A stretch of 64,000 nt of DNA from Amycolatopsis alba DSM 44262 (GCF_000384215.1 NZ_KB913032.1:1885021-1949020), one strand, 5' to 3'; shown: positions 8,313-18,512, counted from the first letter of the stretch. Notes: generated by a model from the sequence alone, not told the origin. Translations and numbers: made by a program.

Positions 8313-9566
8313 ATGCGCGTGCTGATGTTGTCGTGGGAGTACCCACCCGTGGTCGTCGGCGGACTCGCACGGCACGTCCACGCCCTGGCCAGGCACCTCG
8401 CCCGGCAAGGGCACGACGTGGTCGTCCTGTGCCGTCACACGGCGGGCACCGACGCCGAGACCCATCCGAGGACCGATCGCGTGGTCGAGGGCGTGCGGAT
8501 CATCCGCGTCGCCGAGGATCCGATGCACGTGACCTTCGAACGGGACCTCGTCGCGTGGACGCTGGCCATGGGGCACGCGATGGTCCGCGCCGCGACCGAC
8601 CTGCTGCGCACCTGGCAGCCGGACGTCGTCCACGCGCACGACTGGCTGGTCACCCATCCCGCGATCGCGATCGCGGAGGCCGCGCGGGTCCCGCTGGTCG
8701 GCACGATCCACGCCACCGAGGCCGGGCGGCACTCGGGCTGGCTCTCGCATCCGCTGAACCAGCAGGTGCACTCGGTCGAATGGTGGCTCGCGAACCGCTC
8801 GGACGCGCTGATCACCTGCTCGCAGGCGATGCGGCGCGAAGTGGCGCATCTGTTCGAGGTCGAGGGCGACGCGGTCACCGTCATCCACAACGGCATCGAG
8901 GAACGCACCTGGCAGGTGCCCGAGGAAGAGGTCGCGCACGCGCGCGAGGTCTACAGCCCTTCCGGGGCCCCGCTGCTGCTGTACTTCGGGCGGCTGGAAT
9001 GGGAGAAGGGCGTGCAGGACCTGCTCGCCGCGCTCCCCCGGATCCGCCGCGCCAAACCGGGGACCCGGCTGGTCGTCGCCGGCAAGGGCAGGCATCTGGA
9101 GGAACTGGTCGACCAGGCGCGCAAACTGCGCGTCCGCCGGGCGGTGGACTTCGTCGGGCACCTGTCCGACCGCGAACTGCGCGCCGTGCTGGCCGCGGCC
9201 GACGCCGTCGTGCTGCCCAGCCGGTACGAACCGTTCGGGATCGTCGCGCTGGAAGCCGCCGCCGCGAAGGCGCCGCTCGTGGCGTCCACGGCCGGCGGGC
9301 TCGGCGAGGTCGTCGTCGACGGCGAGACCGGTCTGGCGTTCAGCCCCGGCGACGTCGACGCCCTCGGGGACGCCGTCGAGGCGGTGCTGGACGACGAGGT
9401 CGCCGCGGCCCGCCGGGCGCTGACAGCGCAGTCGCGCCTGGCCGCGGACTTCGACTGGGGCCGCATCGCCGAAGCGACGGTCGCGGTCTACCGGCGTGCC
9501 CGTGTCGGGGAGCCGGTGGAACTGGGGCGCCCGAAGATCGCGACAGGCAACGCTTTCGAGCCGTAA
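8313..9566 (+). CDS. GT4 alpha-(1->4)-glucosyltransferase, Rv3032-like
   Basis: A 417-residue GT-B enzyme. The N-terminal domain opens MRVLMLSWEYPPVVVGGLARH (glycogen-synthase-like glycine loop). The C-terminal nucleotide-sugar domain has YFGRLEWEKGVQDLL, VVAGKGRHLEEL and the GT4 E-x7-E region PSRYEPFGIVALEAAAAK. The mycobacterial homologue Rv3032 (414 residues) elongates the alpha-1,4 glucan of MGLP and contributes to glycogen and capsular glucan. With the methyltransferase and GH57 genes upstream it completes the elongation, branching and methylation set, although two insertion blocks now separate it from them. Confidence 0.9.
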   Translation: MRVLMLSWEYPPVVVGGLARHVHALARHLARQGHDVVVLCRHTAGTDAETHPRTDRVVEGVRIIRVAEDPMHVTFERDLVAWTLAMGHAMVRAATDLLRTWQPDVVHAHDWLVTHPAIAIAEAARVPLVGTIHATEAGRHSGWLSHPLNQQVHSVEWWLANRSDALITCSQAMRREVAHLFEVEGDAVTVIHNGIEERTWQVPEEEVAHAREVYSPSGAPLLLYFGRLEWEKGVQDLLAALPRIRRAKPGTRLVVAGKGRHLEELVDQARKLRVRRAVDFVGHLSDRELRAVLAAADAVVLPSRYEPFGIVALEAAAAKAPLVASTAGGLGEVVVDGETGLAFSPGDVDALGDAVEAVLDDEVAAARRALTAQSRLAADFDWGRIAEATVAVYRRARVGEPVELGRPKIATGNAFEP

Positions 9567-9589
9567 ACCGCATCCAGAGGACCGGGGGC

Positions 9590-9632
9590 GGAGGGGGAAC
9601 CCGGTACGTCGGGGGAACCGGATCCCCCCTCC
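9590..9632. terminator. GC-rich hairpin after the GT4 gene
   Basis: GGAGGGGG at 9590-9597 can pair with CCCCCCTCC at 9624-9632, with a second GGGGGAACC run in the loop. It sits between convergent genes and has no T-tract. Confidence 0.35.
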
Positions 9633-9688
9633 ACGAGCGTCGCGGGTCGCGAGGGGCGCGACCCACGGGCTGCTCTGGGTAGCGAAGA

Positions 9689-9820
9689 TCAGAAGTGGCA
9701 GGGGCGGACGCAGTCCGGCTGGGCCGCGACCGTCGCCGAGGCGGACACGGCCGGCGCGGCGAGGACGACGGCGAGGACTGCGAAGGCTGCGGCCAAGACG
9801 CTTCTCAACTGCTTCTTCAT
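9689..9820 (-). CDS. 43-residue secreted peptide with C-terminal Cys pair
   Basis: A mini-gene with a strong GAGGAG site 6 bases before ATG 9820. The product has a textbook Sec signal (KKQLR, then a ~20-residue Ala/Val/Leu core, then SASA). Cleavage would leave about 13 residues ending QPDCVRPCHF, with two cysteines spaced C-x3-C. A longer frame to 9904 is less likely because it reads through the ribosome site. No maturase or transporter gene adjoins it. It could be a secreted signal, a redox-active or metal-binding peptide; function unknown. Confidence 0.6.
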   Translation of the reverse strand: MKKQLRSVLAAAFAVLAVVLAAPAVSASATVAAQPDCVRPCHF

Positions 9821-9946
9821 GGTGACTCCTCGGGGAAACGGGCGGAATTCCCACCCGGCGCCGAGCATCCGCGCGCCCCGCCGAGGAAACAACAGGGGTT
9901 TCACTGAGTACTGCTACCTATTCGCGATCCGTGACGGCTCGCACCA

Positions 9947-10003
9947 GGTCCGTGAAGGCCTCCTTGAGGGACTCTGAGTCCCTCAAGGAGGCCTTCACGG
10001 ACC
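9947..10003. repeat. Perfect 57-bp palindrome (GTGAAGGCC family)
   Basis: Arms of 28 bp centred on 9975 are exact complements. The outer part is GGTCCGTGAAGGCCTCC and its complement; the inner part is TTGAGGGACT. Related hairpins with the same GTGAAGGCC outer stem occur at 52747 and 63396. Confidence 0.9.
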
Positions 10004-10050
10004 ACGGAACGCACGCCCGACAGCGCTACCGGAAGAGCGCGCGCGTGAAG

Positions 10051-10150
10051 CGGGTCCGATGGCGGGGAGCCTCCGCCATCGGACCCGTTGGGCCACACCG
10101 TCCCAAACCGGTGTGGAACCCGGCCGCCCCGCGTCAGGTAGGGGCGGCCG
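10051..10150 (-). terminator. Three tandem hairpins downstream of aceB
   Basis: Perfect stems lie at 10051-10065/10073-10087 (15 bp), 10093-10100/10109-10116 (8 bp) and 10121-10130/10141-10150 (10 bp). The last is 7 bp from the aceB stop codon and is the likeliest terminator. Together with the palindrome at 9947 they fill the 337-base gap 9821-10157, which otherwise holds no gene that I can support. Confidence 0.65.
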
Positions 10151-10157
10151 GAGCCTT

Positions 10158-11762
10158 TCAGTGCGTGGTCAGGTACCGCGCGTACGCACCGGTCGTCAGG
10201 AAGCTCGGCAGCTTCTCGCCCAGCGCGGTCTCGGTGAAGATCTCGTAGGCGTCGCCGAGCCGGTTGCCCTCGCCCAGTTCGGCCCGCACCGACGCCAGCT
10301 CTTCGTCCAAATAGGACACGGTGAGCTCACGGGTGAGCGCGGTGCCGTCTTCGAGCTTGGTGCCGTTGCGGATCCACTGCCAGATCTGGCAGCGCGCGAT
10401 CTCGGCGGTGGCGGCGTCCTCCATCAGGTTGTGGATCGCCGCGGCGCCGGTCCCGCGCAGCCAGGCGTCGATGTAGCGCAGCGCGACGTTGATGTTGGCG
10501 CGGACACCGGCTTCGGTGACCTCGCCGCCGGCGCTGGCGACGTCGAGCAGGTCCTCGGCGGTGACGACGACGTCCTCACGGAGCTTGCCGAGCTGGTTGG
10601 GCCAGCCGCCGAGCACGCCGTCGAACACTTCGCGGCAGACCGGGACGAGGCCGGGGTGCGCGACCCAGGAGCCGTCGAAACCGTCGTTCGCCTCGCGTTC
10701 CTTGTCCTGGCGGACCTTTTCGAGCGCAGTCGCGTTGATCTCCGGGTCCTTGCTCGGGATGAACGCGGCCATGCCGCCGATCGCGTGCGCCCCGCGCTTG
10801 TGGCAGGTGCGCACCAGCAGTTCGGTGTAGGCCCGCATGAACGGGACGGTCATCGTCACCTGCGCGCGGTCCGGGAGCACGAAGTCCGCGCCGTGCGAGG
10901 AGAAGTTCTTGATGACGCTGAAGATGTAGTCCCAGCGGCCGGCGTTCAGCCCGGCGATGTGCTCGCGCAGTTCGTAGAGGATCTCCTCCATCTCGAACGC
11001 GGCGGTGATCGTCTCGATCAGCACGGTCGCCCGGATCGTGCCGCGCGGGATGCCGAGTTCCCGTTGCGCCAGAAGGAAGACATCGTTCCACAGCCGCGCT
11101 TCGAGGTGGTTCTCGAGCTTCGGCAGGTAGAAGTACGGGCCGCTGCCGCGGGCCAGCAGCTGGCGCGCGTTGTGGAAGAAGTAGAGGCCGAAGTCGACCA
11201 GGCTCGCCGAAACCGGGCGGCCGTCGATGCGGATGTGCTTCTCCACCAGGTGCCAGCCGCGCGCACGGGCGACGATCGTCGCGGGCTCGTCGCCGATTGT
11301 GTAGCGCTTGCCCGCTTCGGTGGTGAAGTCGATGTTGCGGCGGATCGCGTCGAACAGGTTGAGCTGGCCGTCGATCACGTTGTGCCAGGTCGGCGAGGTC
11401 GCGTCCTCGAAGTCGGCGAGCCAGACCTTCGCGCCGGAGTTGAGCGCGTTGACCGTCATCTTGCGGTCGGTCGGGCCGGTGATCTCGACGCGGCGGTCTT
11501 CGAGACCGGGCGCGGCCGGGGCGACCGACCAGCTGCTGTCGTCGCGGACGGAGCGCGTCTCGGGCAGGAAGTCCAGCGGCTTCTCGCCGGACTGCAGCTC
11601 TTCGCGGCGCAGACGGCGGGCGTCGAGCAGCTCGCGGCGGCGACCGGCGAACGCGTTGTCGAGCTTGGCCACGAAGTCCAGCGCGGCCGGGGTGAGGATC
11701 TCGTCGAACCGGTCACCGGCAGGTCCGCAGACGTCGATCCGGTAGTTCAGCTTCTCAACCAT
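10158..11762 (-). CDS. aceB: Malate synthase A
   Basis: The 534-residue protein has the length and motifs of the A-type enzyme: [17 protein letters not shown], the [18 protein letters not shown] segment (here [12 protein letters not shown]), [18 protein letters not shown], and [18 protein letters not shown]. It condenses glyoxylate with acetyl-CoA to malate, the second glyoxylate-shunt step. ATG 11762 has a GGAGG site 6 bases upstream and matches the family start ([11 protein letters not shown]); the longer frame was rejected. It lies 99 bp downstream of aceA in the same orientation, so aceA-aceB probably form an operon under RamB-type control. Confidence 0.95.
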   Translation of the reverse strand: MVEKLNYRIDVCGPAGDRFDEILTPAALDFVAKLDNAFAGRRRELLDARRLRREELQSGEKPLDFLPETRSVRDDSSWSVAPAAPGLEDRRVEITGPTDRKMTVNALNSGAKVWLADFEDATSPTWHNVIDGQLNLFDAIRRNIDFTTEAGKRYTIGDEPATIVARARGWHLVEKHIRIDGRPVSASLVDFGLYFFHNARQLLARGSGPYFYLPKLENHLEARLWNDVFLLAQRELGIPRGTIRATVLIETITAAFEMEEILYELREHIAGLNAGRWDYIFSVIKNFSSHGADFVLPDRAQVTMTVPFMRAYTELLVRTCHKRGAHAIGGMAAFIPSKDPEINATALEKVRQDKEREANDGFDGSWVAHPGLVPVCREVFDGVLGGWPNQLGKLREDVVVTAEDLLDVASAGGEVTEAGVRANINVALRYIDAWLRGTGAAAIHNLMEDAATAEIARCQIWQWIRNGTKLEDGTALTRELTVSYLDEELASVRAELGEGNRLGDAYEIFTETALGEKLPSFLTTGAYARYLTTH

Positions 11763-11861
11763 GGTGTGCCTCCGCTGGGCTTCGCGAGAGATAGAAGGGG
11801 AAGGGCGGTGGCGGTCTCCCTGGGGGTCGGAGACCGCCACCTGGCACCTACTTGCGAGGGA

Positions 11862-13148
<1,287 letters not shown>

Positions 13149-13163
13149 CGGATTCTCCCGGTG

Positions 13164-13301
13164 TTGCGAAGTTTGCGAGTGATCGCCTTTCCTGACTCGA
13201 CCCTGACATGACAGGGGAAATCCGATCCAGGTCTCCAATTTGCCAATTTCTGCGAAGCTTCCGTAGCATCTTGCAAAGGTTGCGAATCTTGCGTTCGCAA
13301 G
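13164..13301. promoter_or_regulatory. Array of TTGC(A/G)AA elements: candidate RamB operators
   Basis: TTGCGAAG followed by TTTGCGAG at 13164-13179; TTGCCAA at 13240 and CTGCGAAG at 13250; TTGCAAA at 13271-13277; TTGCGAA at 13280-13286; TTGCGTTCGCAAG at 13289-13301. RamB of corynebacteria and mycobacteria recognises TTTGCAAA-like sequences in front of aceA, aceB and its own gene. Spacing of 9 bp between the last three copies suggests side-by-side or cooperative binding. Confidence 0.6.
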
Positions 13302-13376
13302 CGGAGCGAAAATCCACGGGCTTGACCGTTCACTGAATCGTTCAGGCCCGGAAACCTTGCGGACAGAGAGGCCTCA

Positions 13377-14804
13377 GTGGACAAAACCTTCGCCGGAGCG
13401 AAGCTGCGGCATCTGCGCGAAAGCCGGTCGATGAGCCAGGCGGATCTCGCCCGTGTGCTGGAGATCTCACCCAGTTACCTCAATCAGATCGAGCACAACT
13501 CGCGCCCGCTGACCGTCCCCGTGCTCCTTCGCATCACGCAGGCGTTCGGAGTGGACACCGAGTTCTTCGCGAACAACGACACCGCCCGCCTGGTGGCCGA
13601 CGTGAAGGAAGCGCTGCTCGACGAGGTGCTCGGCGTGGACGTCACGAACAGCGAGCTCAACGACCTCGCCACGAACCTCCCGACGATCGCCCAGGCCCTG
13701 GTCAAACTGCATCGCAGCTACCGCAACGCCGTCGAGAACACGGCCGCGCTGACCATGGAGAACGGCCTCGGCCTGCACGGCAGCGCCGCCACCGCCCTCC
13801 CGCACGAGGAGGTCCGCGACTTCTTCTACGAACGGGAGAACTACGTCGCCGAGCTGGACGAACGCGCCGAACGGATGGCGCACGACATCCCGCTGCAGCG
13901 CGGTCAGGTGCTCGCGTCGCTGAAGGAAACACTGATCCAGCGCTACGGCGTCGACGTCACCAGCGAAGGCATCGACGAGGCCAACGGCCAGCAGCACCGG
14001 TACGAACCGGGCCCGCGCGTGCTGCGCCTCGCGCCGAGCCTGCGCGTCGGGCAGCAGGCGTTCCGGATGGCCTCGCAGATCGCCCTGCTCGAATACGACG
14101 ACCTGATCACCGAACTCGCCGACTCCTGGGCGTTCTCCGGTCCCGCCGCGCGTTCGCTGGCGCGCGTCGGGCTCGCGAACTACTTCGCGGGCGCGCTGAT
14201 CCTCCCTTATGGACCGTTCCTGGCCAGCGCGGAACGCTTCCGCTACGACATCGAGCGGCTGTGCGACCACTTCGGCGTCGGCTTCGAGACGGTCTGCCAC
14301 CGGCTCTCGACGTTGCAGCGGCCGAAGAACCGCGGCGTGCCGTTCTCGTTCGTGCGCGTCGACCGGGCGGGGAACATGTCGAAACGCCAGTCCGCGGCCG
14401 GTTTCCACTTCTCCCGCGTCGGCGGCGCGTGCCCGCTGTGGAACATCTACGAGGCGTTCACCCAGCCCGGCAAGATCCTCACCCAGATCGCGACCCTGCC
14501 CGACGGCAAGAGCTACTTCTGGATCGCGCGGACCGTCTCGCGCAACATCGGCGGCTACGGCAGTCCCGGCAAGACGTTCACCGTCGGCCTCGGCTGCGAA
14601 CTGCGGCACGCGAAACGGCTGATCTATTCGACCGGGCTCGACCTCGACGACCGCGCCGCGGCCACCCCGATCGGCATGGGCTGCAAAGTCTGCGAACGCC
14701 CGGCTTGCTCGCAGCGCGCGTTCCCGACGATCGGCAAGCAGCTGACCGTGGACGAGAACACGAGCACCTTCGTCCCGTACCCGGCGGTGCCGAAGGCGCC
14801 TTGA
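13377..14804 (+). CDS. ramB: RamB/ScfR-family regulator of acetate metabolism
   Basis: The 475-residue protein starts with an XRE helix-turn-helix (residues ~8-62, LRHLRESRSMSQADLARVLE). A central IrrE-like domain follows, then a C-terminal domain with the cysteine set MGCKVCERPACSQRAFP. This is the layout of Rv0465c/RamB, which represses or activates glyoxylate-shunt genes according to carbon source. It is divergent from aceA with the operator array between. GTG 13377 is the family start; the TTGCG...CGCAAG sites upstream imply autoregulation. Confidence 0.9.
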   Translation: MDKTFAGAKLRHLRESRSMSQADLARVLEISPSYLNQIEHNSRPLTVPVLLRITQAFGVDTEFFANNDTARLVADVKEALLDEVLGVDVTNSELNDLATNLPTIAQALVKLHRSYRNAVENTAALTMENGLGLHGSAATALPHEEVRDFFYERENYVAELDERAERMAHDIPLQRGQVLASLKETLIQRYGVDVTSEGIDEANGQQHRYEPGPRVLRLAPSLRVGQQAFRMASQIALLEYDDLITELADSWAFSGPAARSLARVGLANYFAGALILPYGPFLASAERFRYDIERLCDHFGVGFETVCHRLSTLQRPKNRGVPFSFVRVDRAGNMSKRQSAAGFHFSRVGGACPLWNIYEAFTQPGKILTQIATLPDGKSYFWIARTVSRNIGGYGSPGKTFTVGLGCELRHAKRLIYSTGLDLDDRAAATPIGMGCKVCERPACSQRAFPTIGKQLTVDENTSTFVPYPAVPKAP

Positions 14805-14880
14805 GCCGTCTTGATCTCCCTGGCAGGGTTGCCGACGACGGCCGCGGTGTGACGGCGGCCACCACACTGGGGAGAACTGC

Positions 14881-15705
14881 ATGATCTTGGTGACCGGGGC
14901 AGGCGGGAACGTCGGCTCGGAACTGACCGGAATCCTGACGCGCGGCGGACATCCCGTCAGAGCGCTGGTCCGCACGCCGCGGCCGTTGCCCGGCGGCGTC
15001 GAAGGGGTGATGGGCGATCTCAACGAACCGACGAGCCTGAAACCCGCGCTGGAGGGTGTCCGCGCGGTCTTCCTGCTCGGCGGCTACGAGGACATGCCCG
15101 GCGCGCTCACGGTGATGCGGGACTCGGGCGTCGAGCAGGTCACGCTGCTCTCGTCGCGTTCGGTCGTGGGCGGGCACCCGGACAACGCCGTCGCCGGGAT
15201 GCACATGGCGGCCGAGGCGGCGGTGCGCGAATCGAAGCTGGCCTGGACCTTCCTGCGGCCGAGCGGGTTCATGTCCAACACGCTGCAGTGGGTCCCGCAG
15301 CTCCGGGCGGGGGACGTCGTCCGCGAGCCGTTCGCGAACGTGCCGGTGGCGACGATCGATCCGTACGACATCGCCGCCGTCGCCGCGGAATCCCTGACCA
15401 CGCCGGGACACGAAGGCCGGGCGTACGCCATCACGGGTCCGGGTTCACTGCGGCCCGCCGACCGGCTTCGTGTGCTGAGTGAACTGCTGGAGCGGAAACT
15501 ACGGCTGGAACCGCTGCCGGACGCCGAAGCGCGGGTGACGATGAGCACGGAGATGCCGGAGAAGTACGTCGACGCCTTCTTCCGCTTCTTCGCCGAGGGC
15601 GAGTTCGACGACTCCGTGGTCACGGGTGCCGTCCAGGACCTCACCGGACGGGAGCCGCGGCCGTTCGCGGCCTGGGCCCGAAACCACCTCGCCGCTTTCC
15701 GCTAG
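14881..15705 (+). CDS. NmrA-like NAD(P)-binding reductase (atypical SDR)
   Basis: A 274-residue Rossmann protein. MILVTGAGGNVGSELTGIL gives the GxxGxxG loop, and ALVRTPRP the Arg region that often favours NADPH. The catalytic YxxxK of classical SDRs is absent, as expected for the NmrA/TMR subfamily. LAWTFLRPSGFMSN and a YAITGP segment are typical of this group. Members act as NADPH-dependent oxidoreductases or redox sensors; the substrate is unknown. It has GGGGAG close upstream and lies 76 bp after ramB. Confidence 0.8.
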   Translation: MILVTGAGGNVGSELTGILTRGGHPVRALVRTPRPLPGGVEGVMGDLNEPTSLKPALEGVRAVFLLGGYEDMPGALTVMRDSGVEQVTLLSSRSVVGGHPDNAVAGMHMAAEAAVRESKLAWTFLRPSGFMSNTLQWVPQLRAGDVVREPFANVPVATIDPYDIAAVAAESLTTPGHEGRAYAITGPGSLRPADRLRVLSELLERKLRLEPLPDAEARVTMSTEMPEKYVDAFFRFFAEGEFDDSVVTGAVQDLTGREPRPFAAWARNHLAAFR

Positions 15706-15714
15706 CCGCGTGGG

Positions 15715-16971
15715 TCAGACCAAGAAGTGGAAGAGCGGGCTGCCCGGCTCCACCCGTTCCACCTGCAACGGGCTCACCTCCAGCCGGTGCAGCAAGCCTT
15801 CCAGGTCGCCGGGCCGCGCGAGTTCGATGCCGATCAGCGCCGGGCCGGTCTCCCGGCTGTTGCGCTTCACGTACTCGAACCGCGTGATGTCGTCGTCCGG
15901 CCCGAGGACCTCGTCGAGGAACCGCCGCAGCGCGCCGGGCTCCTGCGGGAACCCCACCAGGAAGTAGTGCCTCAACCCTTCGTGGATCAGTGACCGTTCG
16001 AGCACTTCGCCGTAGCGGCTGACGTCGTTGTTGCCGCCGGACACGACGCACACCACGATCTGGCCGGGGTCGATCTTCACCGTCGTGCCCAGCGCGGCGG
16101 TCGCGAGCGCGCCCGCGGGTTCGGCGATCACGCCGTCGGACTGGTACATCGCGAGCATTTCCGTGCAGATCGCGCCCTCGGCGACGTCGGTGAGTTCGAC
16201 GCCGCCGTCGCGGACCAGCGGATACGTCACCGCTCCGGCCAGCGCGACCGCCGCGCCGTCCACGAACGTGTCCACGGTTTCGAGCCGCACCGGCTCACCG
16301 GCAGCCAGCGCGGCCGCCATACAGGTCGCGCCCGCCGGTTCGACGCCGACGATCCGCATCTCCGGCGCCCGTTCCGCGGCCCAAGCGGCGATCCCGGCGA
16401 GCAGGCCACCGCCGCCGACCGGCACCACCATGACGTCCGGGACGAACCCGAGCTGCGCCACGACCTCCATCGCGACCGTGCCCTGTCCGGCGACCGTCTC
16501 CGGCGCGTCGAAGGCGGGGACCAGCGTCGCGCCGGTGCGTTCCGCGTCCTGCTTCGCGGCGGTGAAGGCGTCTTCGTAGGTCTCTCCGACGACGATGACC
16601 TCGATATGCGACCCGCCCAGCGTCGCGATCCGCTCGCGCTTCTGCCGGGGAGTCGTGCCGGGAACGTAGACGCGGCCGTCCGCGCCGAGGCGGCGGCACG
16701 CGTACGCGACACCCTGCGCGTGGTTGCCCGCGCTGGCGCAGACGACGCCGCGTTCCCGGTGCTCCGGGTCGAGCTGGACGATGAAGTTGTAGGCGCCGCG
16801 GATCTTGTACGAGCGCACGGTCTGGAGGTCTTCGCGTTTGAGCCAGACCCTGGCGTCGACCCGCGCCGAGAGCCGCTCGTTCGGTTCGAGCGGCGTGCGG
16901 GTCACCACCCCGGCCAATCGCTTGGCGGCCTCTTCGACCGTTCGGGCGCTCACGGTTTCGATCCCTTGCAC
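15715..16971 (-). CDS. ilvA: Threonine ammonia-lyase, biosynthetic type
   Basis: A 418-residue fold-type II PLP enzyme. Lys56 in RSYKIRGAYN is the Schiff-base lysine; SAGNHAQGVAYA binds the substrate carboxylate and VPVGGGGLLAGI the PLP phosphate. A short C-terminal ACT-like regulatory domain (~330-418, HYFLVGFPQEPGALRRFL) implies isoleucine feedback. It makes 2-oxobutanoate from threonine for isoleucine synthesis. GTG 16971 is used; TACATT at 16980-16985 (minus strand) is a possible -10. It converges on the NmrA-like gene with a 9-bp gap. Confidence 0.92.
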   Translation of the reverse strand: MQGIETVSARTVEEAAKRLAGVVTRTPLEPNERLSARVDARVWLKREDLQTVRSYKIRGAYNFIVQLDPEHRERGVVCASAGNHAQGVAYACRRLGADGRVYVPGTTPRQKRERIATLGGSHIEVIVVGETYEDAFTAAKQDAERTGATLVPAFDAPETVAGQGTVAMEVVAQLGFVPDVMVVPVGGGGLLAGIAAWAAERAPEMRIVGVEPAGATCMAAALAAGEPVRLETVDTFVDGAAVALAGAVTYPLVRDGGVELTDVAEGAICTEMLAMYQSDGVIAEPAGALATAALGTTVKIDPGQIVVCVVSGGNNDVSRYGEVLERSLIHEGLRHYFLVGFPQEPGALRRFLDEVLGPDDDITRFEYVKRNSRETGPALIGIELARPGDLEGLLHRLEVSPLQVERVEPGSPLFHFLV

Positions 16972-17065
16972 GAATGCTGAATGTACTGACCGCCCCGGCC
17001 CACGGCCGAGAGTGGTCCAGTGGGTGGTTCGCGAGTTGTCGGTGGTCTGTGGTCAACTGGGCGCC

Positions 17066-17632
17066 ATGGTGAGCAAGGTCGACGGAGTCCGGAGTCTCGA
17101 TGCGTTGCGCGAGCTGGTCCACAGTGGCGCGGAGCCCGAGTACCAGCTCTTCTACGGCCACACCCCACTCAAGAGCGGACGGGTCAACGCGGCCTGTCTG
17201 AGCCAGTGGTGGCTCGCGCCGTTCGTCGCGGGCGGCGAGCGGTACCCGACGGCCGAGCACTACATGATGGCGAGCAAGGCGGAACTGTTCGGCGATCACG
17301 AGGCCGCGGACGCCATTCGTCAGGCGCCGGACCCCAAGACCGCCAAGATCCTCGGCCGCGAGGTCTCGGCGTTCGACGCCGAACTGTGGGAGCGGCACCG
17401 CTTCGACATCGTCATCGACGGCAACCTGGAGAAGTTCCGCCAGCACCCCGAGGAGCGGGAGTTCCTGCTGAGCACGGGCGACAAGGTGATCGTCGAGGCG
17501 TCGAAAATGGACCTGGTCTGGGGCAGCGGCCTCGCCCGCGAGGACAAGAACGCCACCCGCCCCGACTACTGGCGCGGGCAGAACCTCCTGGGCTTCGCGC
17601 TGATGGAGGTCCGCGAGCAGCTCCGCGCCTAG
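17066..17632 (+). CDS. NADAR family protein (YbiA/DUF1768)
   Basis: The 188-residue protein carries the NADAR signature: YQLFYGHTPLKSGRVNAACLSQWW split across the N-terminus, then GERYPTAEHYMMASKAELFGD, KILGREV and a MDLVWGSGLA/WRGQNLLGFALMEVR C-terminus. Family members are N-glycosidases acting on riboflavin-pathway intermediates, and some remove ADP-ribose from guanine in DNA. The position alone gives no riboflavin or DarT context, so the substrate is open. I chose ATG 17066; the longer frame overlaps ilvA. Confidence 0.85.
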   Translation: MVSKVDGVRSLDALRELVHSGAEPEYQLFYGHTPLKSGRVNAACLSQWWLAPFVAGGERYPTAEHYMMASKAELFGDHEAADAIRQAPDPKTAKILGREVSAFDAELWERHRFDIVIDGNLEKFRQHPEEREFLLSTGDKVIVEASKMDLVWGSGLAREDKNATRPDYWRGQNLLGFALMEVREQLRA

Positions 17633-17654
17633 TCGGCGGCAGCGCGAGGACGTG

Positions 17655-17747
17655 ACTCGCGTGATCAGAACCGCACTCGCGTGCTTGAAGGCGGAACTCG
17701 CGAGTTCGGTCTCCAAGCACGCGAGTTCCGCCTCTGATCACGCGAGT
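17655..17747. repeat. Nested ACTCGCG hairpin between convergent genes
   Basis: ACTCGCGTGATCAGA at 17655-17669 pairs with 17733-17747; a second stem (ACTCGCGTGCTTG with CAAGCACGCGAGT) lies inside it, and GAACTCGCGAGTTC forms a central palindrome. Six copies of ACTCGCG or its complement occur in about 93 bp. Confidence 0.85.
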
Positions 17748-18505
17748 TACGAGTCCACGCCCAGGGTCTTCTGAAGCGCCTTGTTCGCCTTGCGCGCCAT
17801 GTCCGCGACAGCCTCGCGGCGGGCGGCGTCGGCGGCGTAGTCGTCCTGCCGGTTCCGGACGACGCGCGCCGGCGAACCGACGGCGATCGAGTAGTCCGGG
17901 ATGTCGCCGCGCACCACGGCGTGCGCGCCGAGGACACAGCCGCGGCCGACCCTGGTGCCCTTGAGCACGGAGACCTTGGTGCCGATCCAGGTGTCCGGCC
18001 CGATCCGCACCGGCGACTTCACGATGCCCTGATCCTTGATCGGGACGGTGATGTCGGTGGTGACGTGGTCGAAGTCGCAGATGTACACCCAGTCCGCGAC
18101 GAGCGTGGCCGCGCCGAGTTCGATGTCGAGGTAGCCGTTGAGGACGTTCTGACGGCCGAACACCGCCTTGTCGCCGATGCGCAGCGAACCCTCGTGGCAG
18201 CGGATCGCGTTGCCGTCGCCGATGTGCACCCAGCGGCCGATCTCCAGGCGCCCGTAGCCGGGGCGGCAGTGGATCTCGACGTCCTTGCCGAGGAACACCA
18301 TCCCCCGCAGGATGATGTGCGGGTGCGCGACGCGGAACTTCAGCAGCCGCCAGTACCGGACCAGGTACCAAGGCGTGTACGCGCGGTTCCGCAGCACCCA
18401 GCGCAGCGAATCCTTGGTCAGGAACTTAGCCTGACGCGGATCACGACGGGCCTGGCCCCAGGCGCGGAGCCGCGACAGCGCGGGCGCACCCCACATGGAC
18501 GTCAT
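17747..18505 (-). CDS. Left-handed beta-helix (hexapeptide) acyltransferase, Rv3034c-like
   Basis: The 252-residue protein has a basic helical N-terminus (~1-60) and then hexapeptide repeats forming a beta-helix: LEIGRWVHIGDGNAI, LRIGDKAVFG, VRIGPDTWIG, TRVGRGCVLGAHAVV. It ends with the family motif SIAVGSPARVVRNR. Such proteins transfer acetyl or acyl groups to sugars or lipids. Rv3034c, next to Rv3032 in M. tuberculosis, is of this type and may acylate MGLP; that assignment is inference from context. ATG 18505 fits a leaderless promoter. Confidence 0.8.
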   Translation of the reverse strand: MTSMWGAPALSRLRAWGQARRDPRQAKFLTKDSLRWVLRNRAYTPWYLVRYWRLLKFRVAHPHIILRGMVFLGKDVEIHCRPGYGRLEIGRWVHIGDGNAIRCHEGSLRIGDKAVFGRQNVLNGYLDIELGAATLVADWVYICDFDHVTTDITVPIKDQGIVKSPVRIGPDTWIGTKVSVLKGTRVGRGCVLGAHAVVRGDIPDYSIAVGSPARVVRNRQDDYAADAARREAVADMARKANKALQKTLGVDS

Positions 18506-18512
18506 ACCGGTG

